NCBI GenBank assembly: GCA_016206405.1
Contig: JACQRQ010000147.1
Coordinates: 1-11,632, forward strand
From: Elusimicrobiota bacterium
GTDB taxonomy: Bacteria; Elusimicrobiota; Elusimicrobia; O2-12-FULL-59-9
DNA: 11,632 bases
Reading direction: 5' to 3'
Shown here: piece after piece, positions 6,609-11,632 of the stretch
Numbering within the stretch: the first letter of the stretch is position 1
How the letters are laid out: each line of letters begins with the position of its first letter
Notes under the pieces: generated by a model
What the model was told of the DNA's origin: nothing
Databases searched by the model: none
Seen by the model: the letters and a program-made list of their open reading frames with translations, nothing else
Translations under genes and position numbers: made by a program

Positions 6609-7859
6609 ATGGATAAGGGTTTCCAGCGACGCGTCTTTCTAAATTTCACCTTTTTTCTATTGATAATTTTCGCCTATTACATCGCCAAACCTATACGAAA
6701 CTCGTTGTTCCTGGAGTCGATGGGGCCCGCGCAACTTCCCATCGTATATATTATTTCCTCCCTGGTGAGCCTCGTGTCGGCCGCCGGTTTTGAAAGGCTG
6801 TTGTCAAAAAGCATCCCGCCTAAAATCGTCAGCCTGTCCCTCGCTTTCTTTTCGGTGGTGATGGTGATGTTTTGGGCCGCGCTCAGCAAGTGGACCGGGC
6901 AAGCCGCTTTTCTTGCTTTCGGCTTGTATGTTTTCATCTCATTTTTCGCCGTCGCCGCCGTGACGCTGTTCTGGGCCACGCGCAACGACAGTTTTACCGA
7001 AGAGGAAGGAAAAAGAGCCTATGGTTATATCGGAATCGGGGGGATTTTGGGCGGATTATTGGGAGGCAAGACCACGCAACTGCTGGCACCAATTCTGGGG
7101 ACCGAAAACCTTTTGCTTTTGAGCGCGGGAATTCTCTGCCTGACCTTTCCCCTCCCTTTTTTGACCGCAGCCGCCTTCTATGGACCTGAACACGCGCAGG
7201 CGGAGCAATTCCGGCCTTCCACCTCGATCCTCAGCTTTCCCCAGGGCCTCAGGCTCATTATTCAGAACCGCTATGTTCTGTCGATCGCCGGAATCGTGTT
7301 CTTCACGACTTTTGCCGGCACTCTGTTTGACTTCCAGTACCAAACCATCATCAACGGCGCCGGCTTGGCCAAGGACCTCCGAACCGCGCTCTTTGCCCAG
7401 GTATTTTATTACGTCAATTTGGCGGGCATCGTCGTCCATCTCCTGCTGACAAAAAGGCTGTTGAGGCGTTTCGGCCCCATCGGCGGACTTCTGCCGCTGC
7501 CCTTCATCGCTCTGGCCGCATCCTTCTATCTGCCCTATAGGGCAAACCTCGGCTCGGCCATCGTCCTGTGGACGATCATGGGAGGGATCGGTTATTCCTT
7601 AAATCAAGTGGCCAGGGAAAGCCTGTATATCCCCACAGGCATCCATATCAAATACGGCGCCAAAGCCTACATCGACACCTTTGTTTTCCGCGCCGGCGAC
7701 GCGGGCGCCTCGACTCTATTGCTCGCCTATCTCACCTGGATCAAATCTTCAACGCTCTTTTTTATTTGCTGCAACGCCTTCGGCGCACTGGCGTGGCTGA
7801 GTTTCGTCTTTTACCTCCGCCGGAGATATTTTTATCTCCCGAAAGTCGCCGCAGCCTAG
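6609..7859 (+). CDS. TLC-family (ATP/ADP translocase-like) nucleotide transporter homologue
   Basis: A 416-residue inner-membrane protein with about 12 hydrophobic segments and short charged loops. Family marks of the TLC/NTT nucleotide transporters (Tlc of Rickettsia, Npt1 of Chlamydia) are visible: YYIAKPIRNSLFL at 23-35 in the first helix region, DFQ at 241-243, and the strongly conserved late block ESLYIP (337-342) followed by KYGAKAYIDTFVFRAGD (348-364). Characterised nucleotide exchangers have about 500 residues, so this is a short member. Members of this kind in bacteria that are not obligate intracellular parasites have unproven substrates, so ATP/ADP exchange is not established here. 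Start: the frame is open back to 6420, overlapping the receiver gene, but that extension is Pro/Arg-rich with no membrane character. The ATG at 6609 gives the family N-terminus (MDKGFQRRVF). No Shine-Dalgarno. A generic MFS annotation is the likely alternative label. Confidence 0.85.
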   Translation: MDKGFQRRVFLNFTFFLLIIFAYYIAKPIRNSLFLESMGPAQLPIVYIISSLVSLVSAAGFERLLSKSIPPKIVSLSLAFFSVVMVMFWAALSKWTGQAAFLAFGLYVFISFFAVAAVTLFWATRNDSFTEEEGKRAYGYIGIGGILGGLLGGKTTQLLAPILGTENLLLLSAGILCLTFPLPFLTAAAFYGPEHAQAEQFRPSTSILSFPQGLRLIIQNRYVLSIAGIVFFTTFAGTLFDFQYQTIINGAGLAKDLRTALFAQVFYYVNLAGIVVHLLLTKRLLRRFGPIGGLLPLPFIALAASFYLPYRANLGSAIVLWTIMGGIGYSLNQVARESLYIPTGIHIKYGAKAYIDTFVFRAGDAGASTLLLAYLTWIKSSTLFFICCNAFGALAWLSFVFYLRRRYFYLPKVAAA

Positions 7860-7900
7860 ACCGCGCCAGCGCCGGTCGCGGTGACTGGAAAAAACGCCGC

Positions 7901-7914
7901 GTAACTGTTACAAT
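7901..7914 (+). promoter_or_regulatory. Extended -10 promoter with an overlapping palindrome, before the tandem receivers
   Basis: TGTTACAAT (7906-7914) is an extended -10 element (TGn then TACAAT, five of six matches to TATAAT). No good -35 lies at normal spacing, as is usual for extended -10 promoters. The predicted start is near 7921, leaving a leader of about 36 nt. The perfect inverted repeat GTAAC-T-GTTAC (7901-7911) overlaps the -10 and could be an operator, and TTACAA recurs at 7923-7928. Confidence 0.4.
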
Positions 7915-7956
7915 TATATCAATTACAACCCAGTCAGATTCCTTTTGGGAAAAATG

Positions 7957-8316
7957 ATGAAGACAATCCTGGTAGCCGACGATGAGGGCTCGATCCGCGA
8001 CCTGCTCAAACGCCTTCTGGAATCCGAAGGCTACAACGTCCTTTTGGCGGAAAACGGGAAGCAGGCTCTAAACTCCACGCAGGAAAATCGCCCGGATCTC
8101 ATCATTTTAGATCTCATCATGCCCGAGATAAACGGCCTGGACGTGTGCCGGCAAATTCGCCAGAATGCGGAGACCGCCGGAATACCGATCATAATGCTCA
8201 CCGCCAAAGGAGCGATTCTCGACCAGACTTTGGGGTATCACCTGGGCGCTGATGATTATGTCGTCAAGCCCTTTATCTGGGAGGAATTGAAATCCCGCAT
8301 CGGCAACTTAATTTGA
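7957..8316 (+). CDS. Stand-alone receiver (response regulator) protein, first of a tandem pair
   Basis: 119 residues, exactly one CheY-like receiver. Phosphorylation site: D8-D9 acidic pair, phospho-acceptor D52 in ILDLIMPEINGL, T82 in MLTAK, and K104 in VVKPF. All key residues are present, so it should accept phosphate. Two adjacent ATGs (7954 and 7957) are possible starts. I take 7957 because it gives the usual short receiver N-terminus (MKTILVADDE) and sits at a better distance from the weak GGGA at 7947-7950. The next receiver begins 7 nt after its stop, and roughly half of the residues are identical between the two up to the IRQ at the end of helix 3, pointing to a tandem duplication. 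No DNA-binding or enzymatic output domain follows, so it probably works in a phosphorelay or by protein contact. Confidence 0.93.
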   Translation: MKTILVADDEGSIRDLLKRLLESEGYNVLLAENGKQALNSTQENRPDLIILDLIMPEINGLDVCRQIRQNAETAGIPIIMLTAKGAILDQTLGYHLGADDYVVKPFIWEELKSRIGNLI

Positions 8317-8323
8317 TAACGCC

Positions 8324-8743
8324 ATGAAAGAGAATCTAAGCGAAGCCCCGCTCTCGGAAAAAAAATCGATCTTAGTGGTGGATGATGAACCCGCATTGCG
8401 CGGGCTCCTCAAACGCGCCTTGGAAAATAAGGGTTTTTACGTTCTTCCCGCCGCCGACGGTCAGACGGCGTTGGATTCCATTCTTGCTCACCGGCCCGAC
8501 ATGGTGCTTTTGGACCTTCACTTGCCGGAGATGAGCGGCATGGAGGTATGCCGGCGCATACGCCAAGCCGCCTCCGCTTTGGGCTATATTCCGATTATCG
8601 TGATCACCGGTATTTCCCTGGAGGAGGCAAAGAGCTCCGGAATCCAGGCGGATGATTACGTGGGCAAGCCTTTTGATTTGGAGGATTTGCTTTCCCGCAT
8701 CACGCGCCTTCTTCAGGAACCCTCCGACGGCCAAAACGGCTGA
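8324..8743 (+). CDS. Stand-alone receiver (response regulator) protein, second of a tandem pair
   Basis: 139 residues with a 13-residue polar N-terminal extension before the receiver. Key residues: D20-D21, phospho-acceptor D64 in LLDLHLPEMSG, T96 in VITG, K115 in VGKPF. It is a paralogue of the preceding gene; shared stretches include LLKR, RPD, VCR and IRQ. It probably arose by duplication and then diverged at the surface. The start has no Shine-Dalgarno, and translation may rely on ribosomes ending at 8316. Its own stop overlaps the next start as TGATG (8741-8745), coupling it to the uracil-DNA glycosylase gene. No kinase is nearby. The pairing of two receivers suggests a shared or competing phosphodonor, but this is inference. 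Confidence 0.92.
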   Translation: MKENLSEAPLSEKKSILVVDDEPALRGLLKRALENKGFYVLPAADGQTALDSILAHRPDMVLLDLHLPEMSGMEVCRRIRQAASALGYIPIIVITGISLEEAKSSGIQADDYVGKPFDLEDLLSRITRLLQEPSDGQNG

Positions 8744-9519
8744 TGGAATTTCTTGAGAATAGAAAAACCGCCCTTGCGCGGCTCAACCGCGAGATTGTCG
8801 CCTGCCGTTTGTGTCCCCGCCTCGTCGAACACCGGGAGAGAGTTGCGCTCAATAAGAGGGCCGCTTATCAGAGTTGCGAATACTGGGCCAAACCCGTTCC
8901 GGGCTTCGGCGACCCGAGCGCCAGAGTCCTGCTCCTGGGGCTGGCCCCGGGAGCCCACGGCTCAAACCGCACCGGCCGGATGTTCACCGGAGACGGATCG
9001 GGCATCTTTCTATACCGGGTCCTGCATCGAGCCGGCTACTCCAATCAGCCTACGGCCGCCCGCGTCGGAGACGGCCTGAGGCTCAGCGGCGCCTACATTA
9101 CCGCCGCGGCGCGCTGCGCTCCCCCCGATAACAAGCCCACGCCGGCCGAGCTTAAAAATTGCGCCGATTTTCTGGCCAGAGAGATGGCCCTGCTTCCAAA
9201 TCTGCGCGTGGTCGTCGCGCTGGGAAAGGTGGCGTGGGACGCCTACCTCGCCTGGCGCAAGAACTCCGGCAAAGCGGCGCCGTCTCCCAAGCCCGCCTTC
9301 GGGCATGGCGCTGAAGTGGATTTGGGCGACGGCCCAATTTTATTAGGCAGCTACCACCCCAGCCAGCAAAACACCTTCACCGGCAAGCTCACCGAAAAAC
9401 AGATGCTGGCGGTCCTTCGCCGCGCCCAAAAATTTTCAAATCGCGCTCCGGCCCTTGGGCCGCCAGCCGATCCATTCCGCCGCCGCCACGGAGGCGGCGC
9501 TCGCCGTCAGAAGGATTAG
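8743..9519 (+). CDS. Family 5 (UdgB-type) uracil-DNA glycosylase with an iron-sulfur cluster
   Basis: Base-excision repair enzyme that removes uracil (and in this family often other deaminated purines) from DNA. 258 residues. Motif A, GLAPGAHGSNRTGRMFTGD (66-84), is the UdgB signature, and HPSQQNTFTGKLT (205-217) is the matching C-terminal motif. Four cysteines likely to bind a [4Fe-4S] cluster are C21 and C24 (CRLC), C125 (RCAPP) and C140 (KNC). This distinguishes it from family 4 enzymes, which have GExPG motifs. Residues from about 236 onward are beyond the usual family end: a Pro/Arg/Gly-rich basic tail encoded where the gene overlaps the convergent membrane-protein gene by 84 bp. The ATG overlaps the preceding receiver's TGA and no Shine-Dalgarno is visible, so translation is probably coupled to the receiver. 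Confidence 0.93.
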   Translation: MEFLENRKTALARLNREIVACRLCPRLVEHRERVALNKRAAYQSCEYWAKPVPGFGDPSARVLLLGLAPGAHGSNRTGRMFTGDGSGIFLYRVLHRAGYSNQPTAARVGDGLRLSGAYITAAARCAPPDNKPTPAELKNCADFLAREMALLPNLRVVVALGKVAWDAYLAWRKNSGKAAPSPKPAFGHGAEVDLGDGPILLGSYHPSQQNTFTGKLTEKQMLAVLRRAQKFSNRAPALGPPADPFRRRHGGGARRQKD

Positions 9520-9984
9520 AAATAGCGCGCACCACCGGGCGACAAATTCCGGCCAAAAAATGACGGGAATCAGCAAGGAAGCCGCTATTCCCGTGAAGTA
9601 CTCCAAAGGAAAACCCAGGATTTTCTTCGGAAACCACCACACCGGCTCGCCGCGAAATCGCCGGACTCCCCAGGCCGGATTCCACACAAACCACTGAAAA
9701 TCCCAAAAAACGGCGGTCAAGAAAAAGTAGGACAATATCCGAACCTCCACCGGCAGAGAAAAACCGGTAAACAAAATCGGCAAATGAAAAATGGACAGCA
9801 GAAACGTGATGAAATAGAAATGGTAGCCCGTGAGCGGTCTGCCGTTGTGAAGGCGCAAAATCCAGGCATCATCCATTCTCCAAGTCGGAAGTTTCTCGGC
9901 CCACCCGTGGCCGCCCTCAATCTGGATTTCTAGCTGGGCCAACAGCCAGCACACCCCGAAAAGATAGAGTCCTTCGGCAATCAT
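9436..9984 (-). CDS. Small integral membrane protein, function unknown
   Basis: 182 residues from the ATG at 9984, very rich in Phe, Trp and Leu, with about four or five hydrophobic segments (near 2-18, 50-70, 78-100, 128-148 and 150-172). A conserved-looking central block carries FWDFQWFVWNP then WGVRRFRGEP and VWWFPKK, alternating aromatic and basic residues at a membrane surface. This resembles small uncharacterised membrane proteins with a DFxWFxxNPxxGxRRFR pattern that I recall without a name. It is the only complete gene here with a strong Shine-Dalgarno: GGAGG (complement of 9994-9998), 9 nt from this ATG and only 3 nt from the alternative ATG at 9990, which decides the start. Its stop lies 84 bp inside the convergent glycosylase gene. 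Divergent from the permease at 10110. Confidence 0.78.
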   Translation of the reverse strand: MIAEGLYLFGVCWLLAQLEIQIEGGHGWAEKLPTWRMDDAWILRLHNGRPLTGYHFYFITFLLSIFHLPILFTGFSLPVEVRILSYFFLTAVFWDFQWFVWNPAWGVRRFRGEPVWWFPKKILGFPLEYFTGIAASLLIPVIFWPEFVARWCALFLILLTASAASVAAAEWIGWRPKGRSAI

Positions 9985-9993
9985 CGGCATGCG

Positions 9994-9998
9994 CCTCC
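9994..9998 (-). promoter_or_regulatory. Strong Shine-Dalgarno (GGAGG) deciding the start of the leftward membrane protein
   Basis: The minus strand reads GGGGAGGCGC immediately before ATGCCGATG. The GGAGG core is 3 nt from the first ATG (9990-9988) and 9 nt from the second (9984-9982), and the second spacing is the productive one. It stands out because most other genes in the window have no such site. Confidence 0.65.
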
Positions 9999-10060
9999 CC
10001 GGCGCCGAAGTTGCCGGCGCCGCCCTTCATGCTACTGATTTTAAAGCCGGCTCCACAACC

Positions 10061-10089
10061 TTATCCGCCTTTCTGAAATAAGATAAAAT
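10061..10089 (+). promoter_or_regulatory. Possible promoter for the APC permease
   Basis: TTATCC (10061-10066), a 17-bp spacer and TAAAAT (10084-10089, five of six matches to the -10 consensus) lie in the 125-bp divergent gap. The predicted start near 10096 leaves a leader of about 14 nt containing AGGA just before the ATG at 10110. The -35 is weak. Confidence 0.4.
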
Positions 10090-10109
10090 ACCGCAGCACA
10101 TCCAGGAAC

Positions 10110-11435
10110 ATGACCGGTCTATCGCGCCAGTTGGGTTTGAGCACCCTCATCCTATACGGAATCGGAGACATCCTCGGCGCAGGCATCTACGCTCTCGTTG
10201 GAAGAGTGGCGAGTGAGGCGGGAACTGCGGCCTGGATATCGTTTCTGGTGGCCGCCGTCCTGGCTGCCGTGACCGGCCTATCCTACGCCGAACTGACCTC
10301 GCGGATACCCAGGGCGGCGGGAGCCGCGGCCTTCTGTGGTCAGGCTTTTCGGCATCCCCTTCTCCCCCATCTGGTCGGCTTTTTCGTGCTGGCCAGCGGC
10401 CTGACCTCAACCACGACGGTCTCGTTGGCAGTCTACGGTTATCTCAAGATTTTCATTGAAATACCCCAAATCCCGGCGGCCATCGCCCTTATCGCGGCCT
10501 TAAGCTTCATCAACTTTTGGGGCATTCGTGAATCGGCCGCCGCCAACAACGTGCTGACGGTGGTCGAGGTTTTGGGAGTTCTGCTGGTCATCATCGTGGG
10601 GCTTTCTCACGCCGCGGCCCGGCCTTCGGCGGAACTTCTGCGCGCCCTTTCTCCCCAAGCGGGCCTCGGCGAGATTCTCGCGGGCGCGACCATCGCCTTC
10701 TACGCCTTCATCGGTTTCGAAGACTTGGCCAATCTCGCCGAGGAGGCGAAGGCGCCGTCGCGAGACATCCCGCGCGCGATTCTCACCGCGGTCGCCGTCA
10801 CCACGCTCCTCTACCTGACGGTGGTCTGCGTAGTCCTGTGGGCCATGCCCCCCGAGCAGGCCGCCGCCTCGGAGCGCCCTCTTCTCGACGTGCTCAAAAT
10901 CGGCGGCTGGGGGCTTCCCGACCGCGCCTTCGCCCCTGTGGCGCTGGTTGCGGTACTGAACACAGGACTTGCCAACCTCATCATGGCTTCGCGCCTGCTC
11001 TATGGGATGGCGCAGGAGGGCTGGCTTCCCGCCGGCCTCGCCCGAATCCACGCCTCCAGGAGAACCCCGTGGGTGGCCGTGCTCGCGGCGATGCTCCTTT
11101 GCATGGTCCTTGTCATCAGCGCCGGCGCCGAGGGAGTCAAAACCATCGCCCAGACGACGAGCCTTCTTCTCATGCTCGCCTTCCTCATGGTGCATCTGAG
11201 TCTCATCGCGATCCGCCGCCGCGACGAAAACTCAACTCTCACAAGTCTTGAGAAAGGATTCCGCGCCCCCTCGTTCGTCCCGTATGCGGGCGTGGCTGCT
11301 TGTCTTCTGGTGGCCTCCCGGGCTCCGCTCCAAGCCTATCTTCGGGCAGGATTTGTGGCACTCATAGCCATCCTGATTTACGCCTCAGTTCGCCGTGCAC
11401 GGCTCCTCCCCGGGAATGCGCCCACGCGAAGTTGA
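10110..11435 (+). CDS. APC-superfamily amino acid permease
   Basis: 441-residue inner-membrane transporter of the amino acid-polyamine-organocation superfamily with about 12 hydrophobic segments. The first helix carries the broken-helix substrate motif GIGDILGAGIYALVG (17-31). Helix 6 has the second unwound region, FYAFIGFEDLANLAEE, followed by a basic-Pro element and the conserved SRDIPRAI. RLLYGMAQEGWLP near residue 300 is the usual loop after helix 8. The glycine-rich first helix and the FIGFED motif are closest to the cationic amino acid transporter (CAT) and related subfamilies, but the substrate cannot be fixed from sequence. A short leader with AGGA four bases before the ATG is a modest Shine-Dalgarno. 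It is divergent from the leftward membrane protein and probably transcribed alone. No terminator hairpin with a U tract is seen in the 124 nt before the tRNA. Confidence 0.92.
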   Translation: MTGLSRQLGLSTLILYGIGDILGAGIYALVGRVASEAGTAAWISFLVAAVLAAVTGLSYAELTSRIPRAAGAAAFCGQAFRHPLLPHLVGFFVLASGLTSTTTVSLAVYGYLKIFIEIPQIPAAIALIAALSFINFWGIRESAAANNVLTVVEVLGVLLVIIVGLSHAAARPSAELLRALSPQAGLGEILAGATIAFYAFIGFEDLANLAEEAKAPSRDIPRAILTAVAVTTLLYLTVVCVVLWAMPPEQAAASERPLLDVLKIGGWGLPDRAFAPVALVAVLNTGLANLIMASRLLYGMAQEGWLPAGLARIHASRRTPWVAVLAAMLLCMVLVISAGAEGVKTIAQTTSLLLMLAFLMVHLSLIAIRRRDENSTLTSLEKGFRAPSFVPYAGVAACLLVASRAPLQAYLRAGFVALIAILIYASVRRARLLPGNAPTRS

Positions 11436-11525
11436 CGGAGCGTTGGAGCCCAAAACCCCGCAGCGATGCCCTCTCCAACCCCGTCTTCCGATGCGTTGTT
11501 GTGCCTTGAATTCTCGACGAAAACC

Positions 11526-11554
11526 TTGCATTCCAAACCCGCTTGTGCTACCAT
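11526..11554 (+). promoter_or_regulatory. Promoter for the initiator tRNA
   Basis: TTGCAT (11526-11531, four of six matches), a 17-bp spacer and TACCAT (11549-11554) preceded by TGC, an extended -10. The predicted start falls at about 11560-11561, on or next to the mature 5' end of the tRNA at 11560. Taken literally the transcript would have almost no 5' leader. Confidence 0.45.
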
Positions 11555-11559
11555 AAATA

Positions 11560-11632
11560 TGCGGGGTAGAGCAGCCTGGTAGCTCGCAAGGCTCATAACC
11601 TTGAGGTCGCTGGTTCAAATCCAGCCCCCGCA
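11560..11632 (+). tRNA. Initiator tRNA-fMet (CAT anticodon), cut by the window edge
   Basis: Folds as a full cloverleaf. Acceptor TGCGGGG pairs with CCCCGCA (11626-11632), D stem GAGC/GCTC with the loop AGCCTGGTA, anticodon stem CAAGG/CCTTG with the loop CTCATAA, T stem GCTGG/CCAGC with the loop TTCAAAT. The D arm is that of the E. coli initiator, including the A11-U24 pair that marks bacterial initiators and separates them from elongator tRNA-Met. Two departures: position 1 is U, so U1 can pair with A72 where most initiators have a C1-A72 mismatch, and the first of the three characteristic anticodon-stem G-C pairs is A29-U41 (AGG/CCU instead of GGG/CCC). The window ends at A72, so the discriminator base and CCA are not visible. 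Confidence 0.92.

Noticed and set aside
6609..7859. Generic MFS sugar or drug transporter
   Set aside because: It lacks the MFS loop 2-3 GxxxDRxGRR motif, whereas the AKPIRN, DFQ and AKAYIDTFVFR blocks match the TLC family.
7859..7877. Hairpin GACCG / CGGTC after the transporter as a terminator
   Set aside because: Only a five-base-pair stem, with no T run afterwards on the plus strand; the A run downstream would suit only the other strand, where there is no gene.
10500..11195. A 231-codon open frame on the minus strand inside the permease gene
   Set aside because: The product is a His/Gly/Arg/Glu-rich low-complexity chain with no fold signature, and the plus strand codes for a convincing APC transporter throughout.
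11560..11632. Elongator tRNA-Met
   Set aside because: The D arm matches the initiator type with A11-U24 and the AGCCTGGTA loop; elongators have a pyrimidine-purine 11-24 pair.

Overview
The window is 11.6 kb of GC-rich bacterial chromosome (by eye a little under 60% G+C) with ordinary housekeeping and accessory genes packed tightly. No stretch over 300 bases lacks a gene, and I see no insertion sequence, phage gene, CRISPR array or replication origin. The set (MEP-pathway isoprenoid genes, single-domain receivers, a TLC-type nucleotide transporter homologue, a family 5 uracil-DNA glycosylase, bacterial initiator tRNA) is bacterial. Most genes have no recognisable Shine-Dalgarno sequence. I cannot place the phylum with confidence; an under-sampled Gram-negative-type lineage such as Elusimicrobiota or a relative is only a guess.

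Region 1 (1-3963): the left edge probably holds the first codons of a gene running leftwards out of the window. Then comes a compact rightward isoprenoid operon: a polyprenyl diphosphate synthase (ispA-like), dxs (first step of the MEP pathway) and ispH (last step of the MEP pathway). The gaps are 10 and 0 nt. Together they cover DMAPP/IPP formation at both ends of the pathway and the first chain elongation.

Region 2 (4057-5961): a 634-residue protein with a signal peptide, a duplicated alpha/beta-like module and four hydrophobic segments. I do not recognise its family. It is the least explained gene here.

Region 3 (6002-9519): a signalling and transport stretch. A three-copy, 11-bp-periodic TTAAG repeat resembling a PhoB/OmpR-family binding site lies just upstream of a stand-alone receiver protein. 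It is followed by a 12-helix TLC-family (ATP/ADP translocase-like) transporter, then two tandem paralogous stand-alone receivers, the second overlapping by one base (TGATG) the start of a family 5 uracil-DNA glycosylase. No histidine kinase or output domain is present, so the receivers' partners lie elsewhere.

Region 4 (9436-11632): a leftward small membrane protein whose 3' end overlaps the glycosylase gene by 84 bp, a divergent APC-superfamily amino acid permease, and an initiator tRNA(fMet) cut by the window edge one base after the acceptor stem. The tRNA has a variant anticodon stem (A29-U41) and a U1-A72 pair.

The points most worth following are the duplicated unknown secreted protein, the Pho-box-like repeats, the short TLC homologue among receivers, the variant initiator tRNA, and the SDG substitution in the DXS cofactor motif.
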